DNA of 64,000 nt from Burkholderia humptydooensis (GCF_001513745.1 NZ_CP013380.1:3038001-3102000), one strand, 5' to 3'; positions 30,372 through 40,250 are shown, counted from the stretch's first letter. Notes: generated from the letters alone by a model not told the origin. Made by a program: numbers and translations.

Positions 30372-31821
30372 AGGCGCGGCGGTTCACGCTGTCGAGATAG
30401 CGGCCGAGGAACGCGGGCAACGCGGGATCGCCGCAGTTCGCGACGTTAAAGCGCGTCCATGTCGAAGGCGACTGCTGCGGCGAGAAGAGGCTCCCCGGCG
30501 TGAGCAGGAAGCCCTCCTCGTGCGCGGCCGCGGCGAGCGCGTCCGAATCGACGCCCGTGTCGGCCCACAGGAACATCCCCGCCGCCGGCATCGTGAAGAG
30601 CCGCATCCCGGTGCGCTCGAGCATCCGCGCGGTCTTGTCGCGCACGCCGCCGAGCCGCGCGCGCAGCCGCTCGACGTGGCGCCGGTAATGCCCTTCCGTC
30701 AGCACCTTGTACAGCACGCGCTCGTTGAGCTCGGGCGTCGTCATCCCGACGAGCATCTTCTCGTCCGTCAGCGCCTTCGCGAGTTCCGGCGCGCACGCAA
30801 TGTAGCCGACCCGCAGGTTCGCGGCGAGCGTCTTCGAGAAGCTGCCGAGGAAGATCACGCGCTTCAGTTGATCGAGGCTCGCCAGGCGCGTCGCCGGATA
30901 GCTCGGCGGGCACAGGTCGCCGTAGACGTCGTCCTCGACGACGAGAAAATCGTACGCCTCCGCGAGTTTCAGGATCCGGAACGCCTGCGCGGCCGACAGC
31001 GACGTGCCCGTCGGATTCTGCAGCACCGAGTTGATCACGAGCATCTTCGGGCGCCACATCTGCACGAGGTTCTCGAGCGCATCGAGATCGGGGCCGTCCG
31101 GCGTGTACGGCATCCCGACGAGCTGCGCGCCCTGCGACGCGAAGCGGCCGAACATCTGGAACCAGGCCGGATCGCCGACGATCACCGCGTCGCCCGGCCG
31201 CACGCAGTGGCGCGCGATCAGGTCGATCGCCTGCGTGATGCCGGACACGAGCACGAGCTGATCGGGCGTCGCGCCGATCTCGATTTCGGCGAGGCGCGTT
31301 TGAAGCTGCTGCCGCAGCGGCAGGAAGCCCTGCGCGCTGCCGAAGCCGAGCATCTGCGCGCCGGACTGCCGGCCGAGCGCGCGCAACGCGCTCGTGATCA
31401 GATCGCCGTCGAGCCAGCGGCTCGGCAGGTAGCCGAGCCCTGGCCCCTTTTCCGGGCTGACCGTGTGCAGCATGTTGCGCAAGAGCCAGACGACGTCGAT
31501 CGTGTTGTGCACGGGCTGCGCCCGCCCGCCGCCGGACGCGCCGGCGGGCTGCGCCCCCGGCGCACGCTCGCGCACGTAGAAGCCGGAGCCGCGCCGCGAA
31601 TCGAGATAGCCTTGCGCAACGAGCCGCTCGTACGCCTCGACGACCGTGAAGCGCGACACGCTCTTGTCGATCGCGAGCTTGCGGATCGACGGCATCCGCA
31701 TGCCGGGCCGAAACACGCGCTCGTCGATCCGGCGGCGCGCCCACTGCACGAGCTGGTCGACGAGCGTGAGCGTCGCGGTATCGTGCGGCGCGGGAATCTG
31801 CGCAAGCGGGACGGTGGACAT
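30367..31821 (-). CDS. MocR-family regulator (GntR helix-turn-helix fused to an aminotransferase fold)
   Basis: A 484-residue protein. A GntR winged helix (residues about 20-85, FRPGMRMPSIRKLA, FTVVEAYERLVAQGYLDSR) is joined to a class I aminotransferase domain with LQNPTGTS and the PLP lysine in GSFSKTLAANLRVGYI. MocR proteins sense PLP or amino-acid adducts and regulate the divergent genes. Here those are glyoxalase-like, DMT exporter, aminotransferase, RidA and PhzF genes. Three direct repeats upstream fit a MocR operator. Confidence 0.93.
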   Translation of the reverse strand: MSTVPLAQIPAPHDTATLTLVDQLVQWARRRIDERVFRPGMRMPSIRKLAIDKSVSRFTVVEAYERLVAQGYLDSRRGSGFYVRERAPGAQPAGASGGGRAQPVHNTIDVVWLLRNMLHTVSPEKGPGLGYLPSRWLDGDLITSALRALGRQSGAQMLGFGSAQGFLPLRQQLQTRLAEIEIGATPDQLVLVSGITQAIDLIARHCVRPGDAVIVGDPAWFQMFGRFASQGAQLVGMPYTPDGPDLDALENLVQMWRPKMLVINSVLQNPTGTSLSAAQAFRILKLAEAYDFLVVEDDVYGDLCPPSYPATRLASLDQLKRVIFLGSFSKTLAANLRVGYIACAPELAKALTDEKMLVGMTTPELNERVLYKVLTEGHYRRHVERLRARLGGVRDKTARMLERTGMRLFTMPAAGMFLWADTGVDSDALAAAAHEEGFLLTPGSLFSPQQSPSTWTRFNVANCGDPALPAFLGRYLDSVNRRAS

Positions 31822-31833
31822 CGCGGGCCTCCA

Positions 31834-31877
31834 ACTGTACCGAAGAGTATCGCGGCGATTGTACCGTTACTGTGCCG
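31834..31877. promoter_or_regulatory. Direct repeats upstream of the MocR gene: candidate operator
   Basis: Three near-identical 9-mers in the same orientation, ACTGTACCG (31834), ATTGTACCG (31858) and ACTGTGCCG (31869), lie between the MocR start codon and the divergent gene. MocR regulators such as PdxR and GabR are known to bind direct repeats. Confidence 0.55.
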
Positions 31878-31977
31878 GTCGCCGCGATTACAGTTTTTCG
31901 GCGGCGATGCGGCGCAGCGGCGCACGCACGCCCGAAAACCGAAAACCGGTTCCGATTTCCCCTTCGCATTTCGTCCG

Positions 31978-32670
31978 ATGGCAGCCCATTCGCTGAAACT
32001 CGATCATCTCGTCGTCGCCGCGCGCACGCTCGAAGAAGGCGTCGCGTACGTCGCCGACACCCTCGGCATCGAACCCGCGAACGGCGGCGCGCATCCGTCG
32101 ATGCGCACCCACAATCGCCTGTTCGGCCTGTGGGGCGGCGCGTATCTCGAAGTGATCGCCGCCGACCCCGGCGCGCCGCCGCCCGCCGACGGCCAGCCGC
32201 GGCCGCGCCTGTTCGGCCTCGACGATCCGGCGACGCACGCGCGGCTCGAGCAGGGCCCGTACCTCGCGCACTGGGTCGCGCGCGTCGATCGCCCGCGCCA
32301 GCTCGACCTGTGGCAGCGCCAGTATCCGGCGCGGATTGCGCGCATCGTGCCGATGACGCGCGGCGATCTCGGCTGGCGGCTGACGGTGCCCGACGACGGC
32401 TCGCTGCCCGCGTGGCGAGGCGCGGGCGACGGCGTGCTGCCGTCGCTGATCCAGTGGAACGACGCGCGCCATCCGTCCGACGCGCTGCCGCACGGCTGCG
32501 TCGCGCTGAAGGCGCTGAAGGCGGCGCATCCGCACGCGGGCACGGTGCGCGAGCAGCTTGCCTGGCTGAACGCCGCGCACCTGCTCGACGTCGAGGCGGT
32601 CGAGGCGGGCGAAGCGCCCGCGCTCGCCGCCGAATTCGACACGCCGAACGGCGCGCGCACGCTGAGTTAG
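31978..32670 (+). CDS. Glyoxalase-like domain (VOC) protein
   Basis: A 230-residue protein with a glyoxalase-like fold (PF13468 type). It opens LKLDHLVVAARTLEEGVAYV, where the histidine is a usual metal ligand, and continues with HNRLFGLWGGAYLEVIAAD. IQWNDARHPSDALPHGC sits near residue 160. Function unknown; members may be dioxygenases or isomerases. It is the first gene of the run diverging from the MocR gene, with the DMT exporter 75 bases downstream. Confidence 0.85.
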   Translation: MAAHSLKLDHLVVAARTLEEGVAYVADTLGIEPANGGAHPSMRTHNRLFGLWGGAYLEVIAADPGAPPPADGQPRPRLFGLDDPATHARLEQGPYLAHWVARVDRPRQLDLWQRQYPARIARIVPMTRGDLGWRLTVPDDGSLPAWRGAGDGVLPSLIQWNDARHPSDALPHGCVALKALKAAHPHAGTVREQLAWLNAAHLLDVEAVEAGEAPALAAEFDTPNGARTLS

Positions 32671-32745
32671 CGCGCGGCGATCCGGCGGCCCGGCGCACCG
32701 CCCCGCTTCCGACAGAAACCCGATATCGACGGAGACACTTCACTC

Positions 32746-33654
32746 ATGGATTCGCGCGAAACCCGCGGCATGCTGCTCGGCCTGATCGGCGTGATGATCT
32801 TCAGCCTGACGCTGCCGATGACGCGCATCGTCGTCACCGAGCTCCATCCGCTCCTGAACGGCCTCGGGCGCGCGCTCGCCGCTGCGGTGCCCGCCGCTCT
32901 GCTGCTGGGGCTGCGCCGCGAGCGCGTGCCGACCCGCGCACAGTTGAAGAGCCTCGCCGTCGTGTCGGCGGGCGTGATCATCGCGTTTCCGGTGTTCTCC
33001 GCCTGGGCGATGAAGACCGTGCCCGCCGCGCACGGCGCGGTCGTCAACGGATTGCAGCCGCTCCTCGTCGCGCTGTACGCGGCGTGGCTCGCGCGCGAGC
33101 GGCCGTCGAAGGCGTTCTGGGCGAGCGCCGCGCTCGGCAGCGCGCTCGTGATCGCGTTCGCGCTGCGCGACGGCGGCGGCGCGCTGCAGCCGGGCGACCT
33201 GCTGATGCTCGTCGCGGTCGGCATCGGCGCGCTCGGCTATGCGCAAGGCGCGCGCCTCGCGCGCGAGATCGGCGGCTGGCAGGTGATCTGCTGGGCGCTC
33301 GTCGTGTCCGCGCCGTTCCTCGTGCTGCCCGTCGGCTGGCTCGCGTGGGCGCACCACGCGGCGCATCCGGGCCCCGTGTCGCCGCGCGTGTGGCTCGCGT
33401 TCGGCTACGTGACGCTGTTCTCGCAGTTCATCGGCTTTTTCGCGTGGTACGCGGGCCTCGCGACCGGCGGCATCGCGCGCGTCGGTCAGGTGCAACTGCT
33501 GCAGATCTTTTTCACGATCGCGTTCTCGGCGCTGTTCTTCGGTGAAACCGTTTCGCCGTCGACCTGGCTGTTCGCCGCCGCCGTGATCGCGACCGTCGTG
33601 CTCGGCCGCCGCGCCGCCGTGCGCCTCACGCCGCAACCGGCTCGCGCCGCCTGA
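32746..33654 (+). CDS. EamA/DMT-superfamily exporter
   Basis: A 302-residue inner-membrane protein with ten predicted helices and two EamA repeats. Typical elements are TRIVVTELHPLLNGLGRALAA near the start and QLLQIFFTIAFSALFFGETV at the end of repeat two. MocR-controlled DMT exporters often move amino acids or vitamin B6-related compounds, but the substrate here is unknown. It lies between the glyoxalase-like and aminotransferase genes. Confidence 0.88.
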   Translation: MDSRETRGMLLGLIGVMIFSLTLPMTRIVVTELHPLLNGLGRALAAAVPAALLLGLRRERVPTRAQLKSLAVVSAGVIIAFPVFSAWAMKTVPAAHGAVVNGLQPLLVALYAAWLARERPSKAFWASAALGSALVIAFALRDGGGALQPGDLLMLVAVGIGALGYAQGARLAREIGGWQVICWALVVSAPFLVLPVGWLAWAHHAAHPGPVSPRVWLAFGYVTLFSQFIGFFAWYAGLATGGIARVGQVQLLQIFFTIAFSALFFGETVSPSTWLFAAAVIATVVLGRRAAVRLTPQPARAA

Positions 33655-33714
33655 TTTGACGAGCGATAATCGACGCTTTCATCCGAACGACCCATGACAC
33701 CGACCGAGGAGACC

Positions 33715-34896
33715 ATGAATCCGAGCGATCTCAAGCCGCCCCACTGGGCCCTGTCCGAACGCGCACGCAAGCTCACGAGCTCGGCGATCCGCGAAATCCT
33801 GAAAGTGACCGAGCGCCCCGAGGTGATCTCGTTCGCAGGCGGCCTGCCATCGCCCGCGACGTTCCCCGCCGAGCGGATGCGCGAGGCCGCCGACCGCGTG
33901 CTGCGCGATTCGCCCGCCGCCGCGCTGCAATACAGCGCGACGGAAGGCTTCCTGCCGCTGCGCGAGTGGATCGCCGAGCGCTATCGCGTGCGCGCGACGC
34001 AGGTGCTCGTCACGACGGGCTCGCAGCAGGCGCTCGATCTGCTCGGCAAGGTGCTGATCGATCCGCAAAGCCGCGTGCTCGTCGAGACGCCGACCTACCT
34101 CGGCGCGCTGCAGTCGTTCTCGCTCTACGAACCGGCCTACGCGCAGGTGCCGACCGACGACGCGGGCCTCCTGCCCGATGCGCTCACGCCCGAGCTGACG
34201 AAGGGCGCGCGGCTGTTGTACGCGCAACCGAATTTCCAGAATCCGACGGGCCGCCGCCTCCCCGTCGAGCGCCGCCGCGCGCTCGCCGCCTTCGCGCAGA
34301 CGAGCCCGTTCCCGGTGCTCGAGGACGATCCATACGGCGCGCTGAACTACGCGGGCGAGCCGCTGCCGACGATGCTGTCGATGGCGCCCGATCACGTCGT
34401 CCATCTCGGCACGTTCTCGAAGGTGCTCGCCCCCGGCCTGCGGATCGGCTATATCATTGCGCCCGAGGAGTTGCACTTCAAGCTCGTGCAGGCAAAGCAG
34501 GCGACGGACCTGCATACGCCGTCGATCACGCAGCGCATCGCATACGAGGTGATCCAGGACGGCTTCCTCGACGCGCACATCCCGACGATCCGCGCGCTCT
34601 ACAGCGCGCAGTGCGAAGCGATGCTCGCGTCGCTCGCGCGGCACATGCCGGAAGGCGTGAGCTGGAACCGCCCGGAAGGCGGGATGTTCATCTGGGTGAA
34701 GCTGCCCGCGCAGATCGACAGCATGCAGCTCCTCGAGGCGGCGGTCGCGAACAACGTCGCGTTCGTGCCGGGCGCGCCGTTCTTCGCGGACGACGCGCAG
34801 AAGAACACGCTGCGGCTGTCGTTCGTCACGGTGCCGCCGGAGAAGATCGAGGAAGGCGTCGCGCGGCTCGGCAAGCTGTTGCGCGAGCGTCTGTGA
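33715..34896 (+). CDS. PLP-dependent class I/II aminotransferase (2-aminoadipate/LysN-like)
   Basis: A 393-residue fold-type I aminotransferase. It resembles LysN/ARO8-type enzymes: VISFAGGLPSPATFP near the start, TTGSQQALDLLGKVLIDP, QPNFQNPTGRR, and the PLP lysine in TFSKVLAPGLRIGYI. It transfers the amino group of a long or aromatic amino acid. The ATG at 33715 is preferred over 33694 because GAGGAG lies just ahead of it. RidA follows 60 bases later, which suits an enzyme that releases enamine intermediates. Confidence 0.9.
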   Translation: MNPSDLKPPHWALSERARKLTSSAIREILKVTERPEVISFAGGLPSPATFPAERMREAADRVLRDSPAAALQYSATEGFLPLREWIAERYRVRATQVLVTTGSQQALDLLGKVLIDPQSRVLVETPTYLGALQSFSLYEPAYAQVPTDDAGLLPDALTPELTKGARLLYAQPNFQNPTGRRLPVERRRALAAFAQTSPFPVLEDDPYGALNYAGEPLPTMLSMAPDHVVHLGTFSKVLAPGLRIGYIIAPEELHFKLVQAKQATDLHTPSITQRIAYEVIQDGFLDAHIPTIRALYSAQCEAMLASLARHMPEGVSWNRPEGGMFIWVKLPAQIDSMQLLEAAVANNVAFVPGAPFFADDAQKNTLRLSFVTVPPEKIEEGVARLGKLLRERL

Positions 34897-34956
34897 CGCT
34901 TTTCGTTCGTTCACGCATTCACGATTGATTCACGCACTCACGAGGATATGAATCAG

Positions 34957-35415
34957 ATGGCAAACGTCTACGACAAACTGAAGGAACTCGGCATCGAGCT
35001 GCCCGTCGCGGGTGCGCCCGCCGCCGCCTACGTGATGAGCGCGCAAAGCGGCAACACCGTCTACCTGTCGGGCCACATCGCGAAGAAGGACGGCAAGGTC
35101 TGGGCGGGCAAGCTCGGCCAGGACGTCACGACGGAGCAAGGCAAGGAGGCCGCGCGCGCGGTCGCGATCGATCTGCTCGCAACGCTGCACGCGCACACGG
35201 GCGACCTGAACAAGGTCAAGCGCATCGTCAAGGTGATGAGCCTCGTGAACTCGACGCTCGAGTTCACCGAGCAGCACCTCGTGACGAACGGCGCGTCCGA
35301 GCTGATCGCCGAGGTGTTCGGCGACGCGGGCAAGCATGCGCGCTCGGCGTTCGGCGTCGCGCAGATCCCGCTCGGCGCGTGCGTCGAGATCGAGCTGATC
35401 GCCGAAGTCGCGTAA
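34957..35415 (+). CDS. RidA-family (YjgF-like) protein
   Basis: A 152-residue protein of the RidA/YjgF/Rid superfamily, subgroup with AYVMSAQSGNTVYLSGHIAKKDG and the C-terminal GVAQIPLGACVEIELIAEV, where the arginine of true RidA (xRxA) is replaced. Rid proteins hydrolyse reactive enamine or imine products of PLP enzymes. Here it follows an aminotransferase and precedes PhzF by four bases. An alternative in-frame start lies at 34948. Confidence 0.88.
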   Translation: MANVYDKLKELGIELPVAGAPAAAYVMSAQSGNTVYLSGHIAKKDGKVWAGKLGQDVTTEQGKEAARAVAIDLLATLHAHTGDLNKVKRIVKVMSLVNSTLEFTEQHLVTNGASELIAEVFGDAGKHARSAFGVAQIPLGACVEIELIAEVA

Positions 35416-35419
35416 CGCG

Positions 35420-36340
35420 ATGGCAACCGCGATGGCAGCCGCGATGACCGTCGCGCCAGGCGCCGCGGGCGCGGTGCGCTTCAAGCAGGTCGACGTGTTC
35501 GCGTCGGCGCCGTTCAAGGGCAATCCGCTCGCCGTCGTATTCGACGCGGACGCGCTTAGCGACGCCGACATGCTCGCGATCGCGCGCTGGACCAACCTGT
35601 CCGAGACCGCGTTCCTCGTCGCGCCGACCGATCCCGCCGCCGACTACCGCGTGCGGATCTTCACGACGGGCGGCGAGTTGCCGTTCGCCGGCCATCCGAC
35701 GCTCGGCGCCGCGCACGCGTTTCTCGACGCGGGCGCGCAGCCGAGAACGCCTGGGCGGCTCGTCCAGCAATGCGGCGCGGGGCTCGTCGAGCTCGCCGAG
35801 CGCGACGGCGGCTGGGCGTTCGCCGCGCCGCCCGCGCGCGTGACGCCGCTCGCGCAACGCGAGTGGCCCGCGCTCGCGGCCGCGCTGCGCACCGGCGCGA
35901 TCGATTTCGGCGTGCCGCCGCAGGCGGTCGACAACGGCGCGCCGTGGCTCGTCGTGCAGTTCGCGTCGGCTGCCGACTGCCTCGCGCTCGATCCCGACCG
36001 CGCGGCGCTCGCGCCGATCGTCGCCGCGCTCGGCGCGGCCGGCCTCGCCGCATACGGCCCGCATCCGGCCGACGGCCCGGCGACGTTCGAAGTGCGCTGC
36101 CTGATGACGGGCGACGCGTTCGGCCCCGGCGAAGACCCGGTGACGGGCAGCGCGAACGCGGCGATCGCGGGCGTCCTCGCGCAAGCGGGACGCCGCCCAG
36201 GCCGCCGCTATACCGCGCGCCAGGGCACGGCGCTCGGCCGCGACGGCCGCATCTCGGTCGATTACGACGACGACGCCGGCAAGATCTGGATCGGCGGCGC
36301 GGCCGTCACGCTCGTCGACGGCGCCATCCGGCTGCGCTGA
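35420..36340 (+). CDS. PhzF-family isomerase/epimerase
   Basis: A 306-residue protein with two similar half-barrel domains of the PhzF fold. VRFKQVDVFASAPFKGNPLAVV marks the start, TNLSETAFLV carries the conserved catalytic glutamate, and TTGGELPFAGHPTLGAAH and GEDPVTGSANAAIA are signature blocks. The reaction is unknown outside phenazine pathways; no other phz genes are present. Its start four bases after ridA implies co-expression. Confidence 0.9.
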   Translation: MATAMAAAMTVAPGAAGAVRFKQVDVFASAPFKGNPLAVVFDADALSDADMLAIARWTNLSETAFLVAPTDPAADYRVRIFTTGGELPFAGHPTLGAAHAFLDAGAQPRTPGRLVQQCGAGLVELAERDGGWAFAAPPARVTPLAQREWPALAAALRTGAIDFGVPPQAVDNGAPWLVVQFASAADCLALDPDRAALAPIVAALGAAGLAAYGPHPADGPATFEVRCLMTGDAFGPGEDPVTGSANAAIAGVLAQAGRRPGRRYTARQGTALGRDGRISVDYDDDAGKIWIGGAAVTLVDGAIRLR

Positions 36341-36552
36341 GCGGCGTTTGCGCCCGTTTGCGCCCGGTCGCGCTCGCCGCGCGGGCCGCGCATGGTGCCG
36401 CCCCTCCCGGCCCGGTTAGCGATATCCCGCTCACGCTAAATCAAAGACTGACCATTCAGTAATATCGGGCCTCATCTATTGTCTTCTTTATCGGCCCGTT
36501 TACTCGGTTATCCTGTCGGATCGCCTATGCGCGCAAGGACACCTTTCGTCCG

Positions 36553-38913
36553 ATGAGTTCGTCCCGGTCACACGCCGCCCGCGCCGCGCGGCCGGTGCGC
36601 GCGACACGCAAGTCGCGCCGCCGCCGCGCGCTGTTCGCGATCCCGCTCCTCGGCACGCTGGCGCTCGCGCTGCTGTGGGTGGCCATCATCGCGCGCCTGT
36701 CCGTCGAGAAGGACAGCGCGTTCCGCGACGCGGGCGCGTCGGCCGCGATCCTGTCGACGGCGCTCGAGCAGCACACGGTCAAGGCGATCCATCAGGTCGA
36801 CCAGATCACCCGCTTCGTCAAATACGAGTTCGAGAAGTCGCCCGCCCGCTTCAATCTCGCGAGCACGGTCGAGAAAGGCGTCGTGCCGAGCGACACGCTG
36901 ATCCAGGTGTCCATCCTCGACGCGCGCGGCCGGCTCGTCGCGAACACGGCCGACTCGCATCCGAAGCCGATCGACCTGTCCGACCGCGAGCACTTCAAGG
37001 TGCACACGCAGCGCAACGACGACGAACTCTACATCAGCAAGCCGGTGTTCGGCCGCGTGTCGCGCCACTGGACGCTGCAGATGACGCGGCGCCTGAACCA
37101 TCCGGACGGCTCGTTCGCCGGCGTGGTCGTCGTATCCGAGGATCCGACCTACTTCACGAACGACTTCTACAACAACGCGACGCTCGGCAAGGACGGCGTG
37201 ATCGCCGTGATCTCGGATACGGGCGCCGTGCTCGCGCGCAGCACGGGCTCCACGCAGAAGGCGCCCGGCACGTTCTCGGCATCGGGCGTCTACCCGGTGT
37301 CGGAGCGCGCGTCGGGCACCTATGTCGACCCGATCGACGGCATCATACGCATCGTGTCGTATCGCCATCTCGACGGCTATCCGCTCGGCGTGATGGTCGG
37401 CCTGTCGCAGGCGGAAGAATTCGCCGACTATCACCACACGCGCAACGTCTACCTGCTGATGACGAGCTTCATCACGCTCGCGATGCTCGCGTTCTTCGGC
37501 GTCGCGACGGGCCTGATCGGCAAGCTGCTCGGCCGCGAGCGCGAGATGACGCAGCTCGCCGAGTTCGATCTGCTGACGGGGCTCGCGAACCGCTACGCGA
37601 CGCTGCGCAGCCTGCGCAACGACGTCGCGCTGCCGTCGAATCTGTCGCGCCTCGCGATCCTGTTCATCGACCTCGACAATTTCAAGACCGTCAACGACAC
37701 GCTCGGCCACAACGCGGGCGACATCGTGCTGCAGATGACGGCCGCGCGCCTGTCCGACGCGGTGACGAACGAAGGCGCGCTCGCGCGGATCGGCGGCGAC
37801 GAGTTCGTCGTCGTCGTGAAGGGCGAGAACGTCGAGCGGCGCGCCGAGCATCTCGCGGAGGCGATCGTGCGGATGTTCGCCGAGCCGTTCGACGTGCGCG
37901 GCAGTTCGTTCGTGCTGCACGCGAGCATCGGCATCGCGCTGCATTCGGTCGGGAACGAGAGCGAGATCGACCTGCTGAAGAAGGCCGATCTCGCGATGTA
38001 CAGCGCCAAGGACGCCGGCAAGAACTGCTACCAGTTCTATGCGCCGCACCTGTCGCATCGCGCCGATCACCTGATGCGCTGGGAGCAGCAGTTGCGCGTC
38101 GCGCTGTCGGACGGGCAACTGTTCCTCGCGTACCAGCCGAAGATCGATCTCACGTACCGCTGCATCACCGGCTTCGAGGCGCTCGTGCGCTGGGACCATC
38201 CGGAGCACGGCGTGATCTCCGCGAACGAATTCATCTCGATCGCCGAATCGACGGGACTCATCGTGCCGATCGGCGACTTCGTGATCCGCACCGCGTGCGA
38301 GCAGCTCGCGCGCTGGCGCGACGAGGGCCACGACAAGCTCACGCTCGCCGTCAACATCTCGCCCGTGCAGTTCTGGCGCGGCGACCTGATCGACACGATC
38401 TCGCGCGCGCTCGTCGAGACCAGGATCGAGGCGCGCCGCCTCGAGCTCGAGATCACCGAGACCGCGATGATGGAATACCCCGAGCTCGTGTCGGAGAAGA
38501 TCGTCGCGCTGAAAAGGCTCGGGATCCGCGTCGCGCTCGACGATTTCGGCACCGGCTATTCGTCGCTGTCGTACCTGCACCGCTTCTCGGTCGACACGCT
38601 GAAGGTCGACCGCTCGTTCATCCAGGCGATCCCGGCCGACCGCAGCGTTTGCGTGATGGTGTCGTCGATCGTGCACCTCGCGCGCTCGCTCGGACTCACG
38701 GTCGTCGTCGAGGGGACGGAGACGGAAGAGCAGATCGCGTGGCTCGCCGCGCTCGGGCGCATCGAGGCGCAAGGCTTCCTGTTCTCGCGGCCGGTGCCCT
38801 CCGACGGCATTCCGGCCCTGCTTGCGCGCTTCGGCGTCTGCGGCGGCGACGACGCGCCCGCTACCCGCCGCGACGGCGCGAACGCAGCTAAACAGTCGCT
38901 CGGCAGCGACTAA
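36553..38913 (+). CDS. Membrane-bound GGDEF-EAL cyclic-di-GMP enzyme with Cache sensor
   Basis: A 786-residue inner-membrane protein. One helix near residues 20-45 and another near 300-325 flank a periplasmic Cache/PDC-like sensor domain. The GGDEF domain has intact GGDEF at 414-418, and the EAL domain has EAL at 542-544 and DDFGTGYSSL from 663, so both synthesis and breakdown of c-di-GMP look possible. No RxxD inhibitory site stands at the usual place before GGDEF. It is a single gene with no obvious partner. Which activity dominates is unknown. Confidence 0.95.
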   Translation: MSSSRSHAARAARPVRATRKSRRRRALFAIPLLGTLALALLWVAIIARLSVEKDSAFRDAGASAAILSTALEQHTVKAIHQVDQITRFVKYEFEKSPARFNLASTVEKGVVPSDTLIQVSILDARGRLVANTADSHPKPIDLSDREHFKVHTQRNDDELYISKPVFGRVSRHWTLQMTRRLNHPDGSFAGVVVVSEDPTYFTNDFYNNATLGKDGVIAVISDTGAVLARSTGSTQKAPGTFSASGVYPVSERASGTYVDPIDGIIRIVSYRHLDGYPLGVMVGLSQAEEFADYHHTRNVYLLMTSFITLAMLAFFGVATGLIGKLLGREREMTQLAEFDLLTGLANRYATLRSLRNDVALPSNLSRLAILFIDLDNFKTVNDTLGHNAGDIVLQMTAARLSDAVTNEGALARIGGDEFVVVVKGENVERRAEHLAEAIVRMFAEPFDVRGSSFVLHASIGIALHSVGNESEIDLLKKADLAMYSAKDAGKNCYQFYAPHLSHRADHLMRWEQQLRVALSDGQLFLAYQPKIDLTYRCITGFEALVRWDHPEHGVISANEFISIAESTGLIVPIGDFVIRTACEQLARWRDEGHDKLTLAVNISPVQFWRGDLIDTISRALVETRIEARRLELEITETAMMEYPELVSEKIVALKRLGIRVALDDFGTGYSSLSYLHRFSVDTLKVDRSFIQAIPADRSVCVMVSSIVHLARSLGLTVVVEGTETEEQIAWLAALGRIEAQGFLFSRPVPSDGIPALLARFGVCGGDDAPATRRDGANAAKQSLGSD

Positions 38914-38981
38914 ACGACGCATCCTGACTAGCGCCGCATACTCGTTTTTGCTCATACAACGAACGGCTTTCGGAGTCCACA

Positions 38982-40250
38982 ATGAATTGTGCGACGCACG
39001 CGTGGCCGCACGTGCGACCGCAAGCGCACTGGACACAAGCCATGACAATCGCAAGCGTGGATGCCGCCTGCTGCGGCGAACGGGAATCGCTGTGGGCGTT
39101 GTTCAAGACCGTGACGGGCATATCCGCCGTGTCGTGGGGCGGCCTGGCGATGATGGCTCAGCTCGAGCAGCATTACGTCGAGCATGAGCGGCGTATCGAT
39201 GCGCTGTCGTTCGCCGATCTCGTCGCGCTCGCGTGGATGATGCCCGGCCCGGTCGGCTGCAACGTCGCGGTGCAGGTCGGCCACACGCTGCGCGGCCGCG
39301 CGGGCGCATGGATCGCCGGCGTCGCGAGCGTGCTGCCGTTCTTCGCGGCGATGACGGTCTTCGCGATCTTCTACCAAACCCCGCTCGTGCGCTCGCTCGC
39401 GTCGCCCGTGCTGCTGCATCACTTCGCGATGGTGCTCGCCGCGCTGATCGGGCTCACCTGGTTCAGGCAGGTTCGCGCGCTCGTTCATGCGCCGCTCGAG
39501 CGCGTGGTCGCCGCGCTCGCGACGGGGCTGCTCGCGCTCGCGCACAGCCCCGCCGCGTTCGTCGTGATCCTCGCCGCCGCGTTCGCGGTCGGCTGGCTCG
39601 CGAGCGGCCGGCGGCAAGGCGAAGCGCCGCGGCTCGCGCTGCCCGCGCGGGAATGGCGGCTGCTCGCATCGCTCGCGCTCCTGATCGCGCTGTTCGCCCT
39701 GCCGCTGCCGATCGAATACGAATCGCCGCTGCTCTGGCCTCGGCTCGCGGGCGCCGGCATGACGCTCTTCGGCGGCGGCTTCTCCGCGCTGCCCGTGCTG
39801 AAATCACTGTTCGTCACGCGCGCGACGGGCATCACCGAGCAGGACTTCATGCTCGCGTTCACGCTGTCGCCCGTGTCGCCCGGGCCGCTTCTGAATGTCG
39901 TGCCGTTTCTCGGCTATCTCGAGGACGGCTGGCGCGGCGCGCTGCTGTCGACCGTCGCGCTGTTCGTGCCCTCCGGCTGTCTCGTCATCTTCGCGCGGCA
40001 GCACGTCGAGCGGCTGAAGCGGCATCCGCGCTTCGCGAGCGGCATGCGCGTGCTGCGCGCGGCCACCACCGCATTCCTCGTGATCGCGGCCGCGCGCCTC
40101 GTCGCGAAGACGCCTGCCGAGCCCGTGTATTGGGCGACGGGCGTGATCGCGTGGCTGTGTCTCGCGCGATTCAAGGTGCCCGTCTATGCGCTGTACGGCG
40201 CGGTTGCGGCGGCGTGCGGCGGCTGGCTGATCCTCGCGGCGCACGGGTGA
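38982..40250 (+). CDS. Chromate transporter (ChrA/CHR family)
   Basis: A 422-residue inner-membrane protein with two CHR domains, each starting with a conserved Gly-rich segment (SWGGLAMMAQLEQHYV; GAGMTLFGGGFSALPVLKSLFV) and containing a PGP motif (MMPGPVGCNVA; SPVSPGPLLNV). ChrA proteins expel chromate; single copies may carry sulfate or an unknown anion. The start at 38982 follows GGAG at a good distance; another ATG lies at 39042. No regulator is adjacent. Confidence 0.9.
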   Translation: MNCATHAWPHVRPQAHWTQAMTIASVDAACCGERESLWALFKTVTGISAVSWGGLAMMAQLEQHYVEHERRIDALSFADLVALAWMMPGPVGCNVAVQVGHTLRGRAGAWIAGVASVLPFFAAMTVFAIFYQTPLVRSLASPVLLHHFAMVLAALIGLTWFRQVRALVHAPLERVVAALATGLLALAHSPAAFVVILAAAFAVGWLASGRRQGEAPRLALPAREWRLLASLALLIALFALPLPIEYESPLLWPRLAGAGMTLFGGGFSALPVLKSLFVTRATGITEQDFMLAFTLSPVSPGPLLNVVPFLGYLEDGWRGALLSTVALFVPSGCLVIFARQHVERLKRHPRFASGMRVLRAATTAFLVIAAARLVAKTPAEPVYWATGVIAWLCLARFKVPVYALYGAVAAACGGWLILAAHG

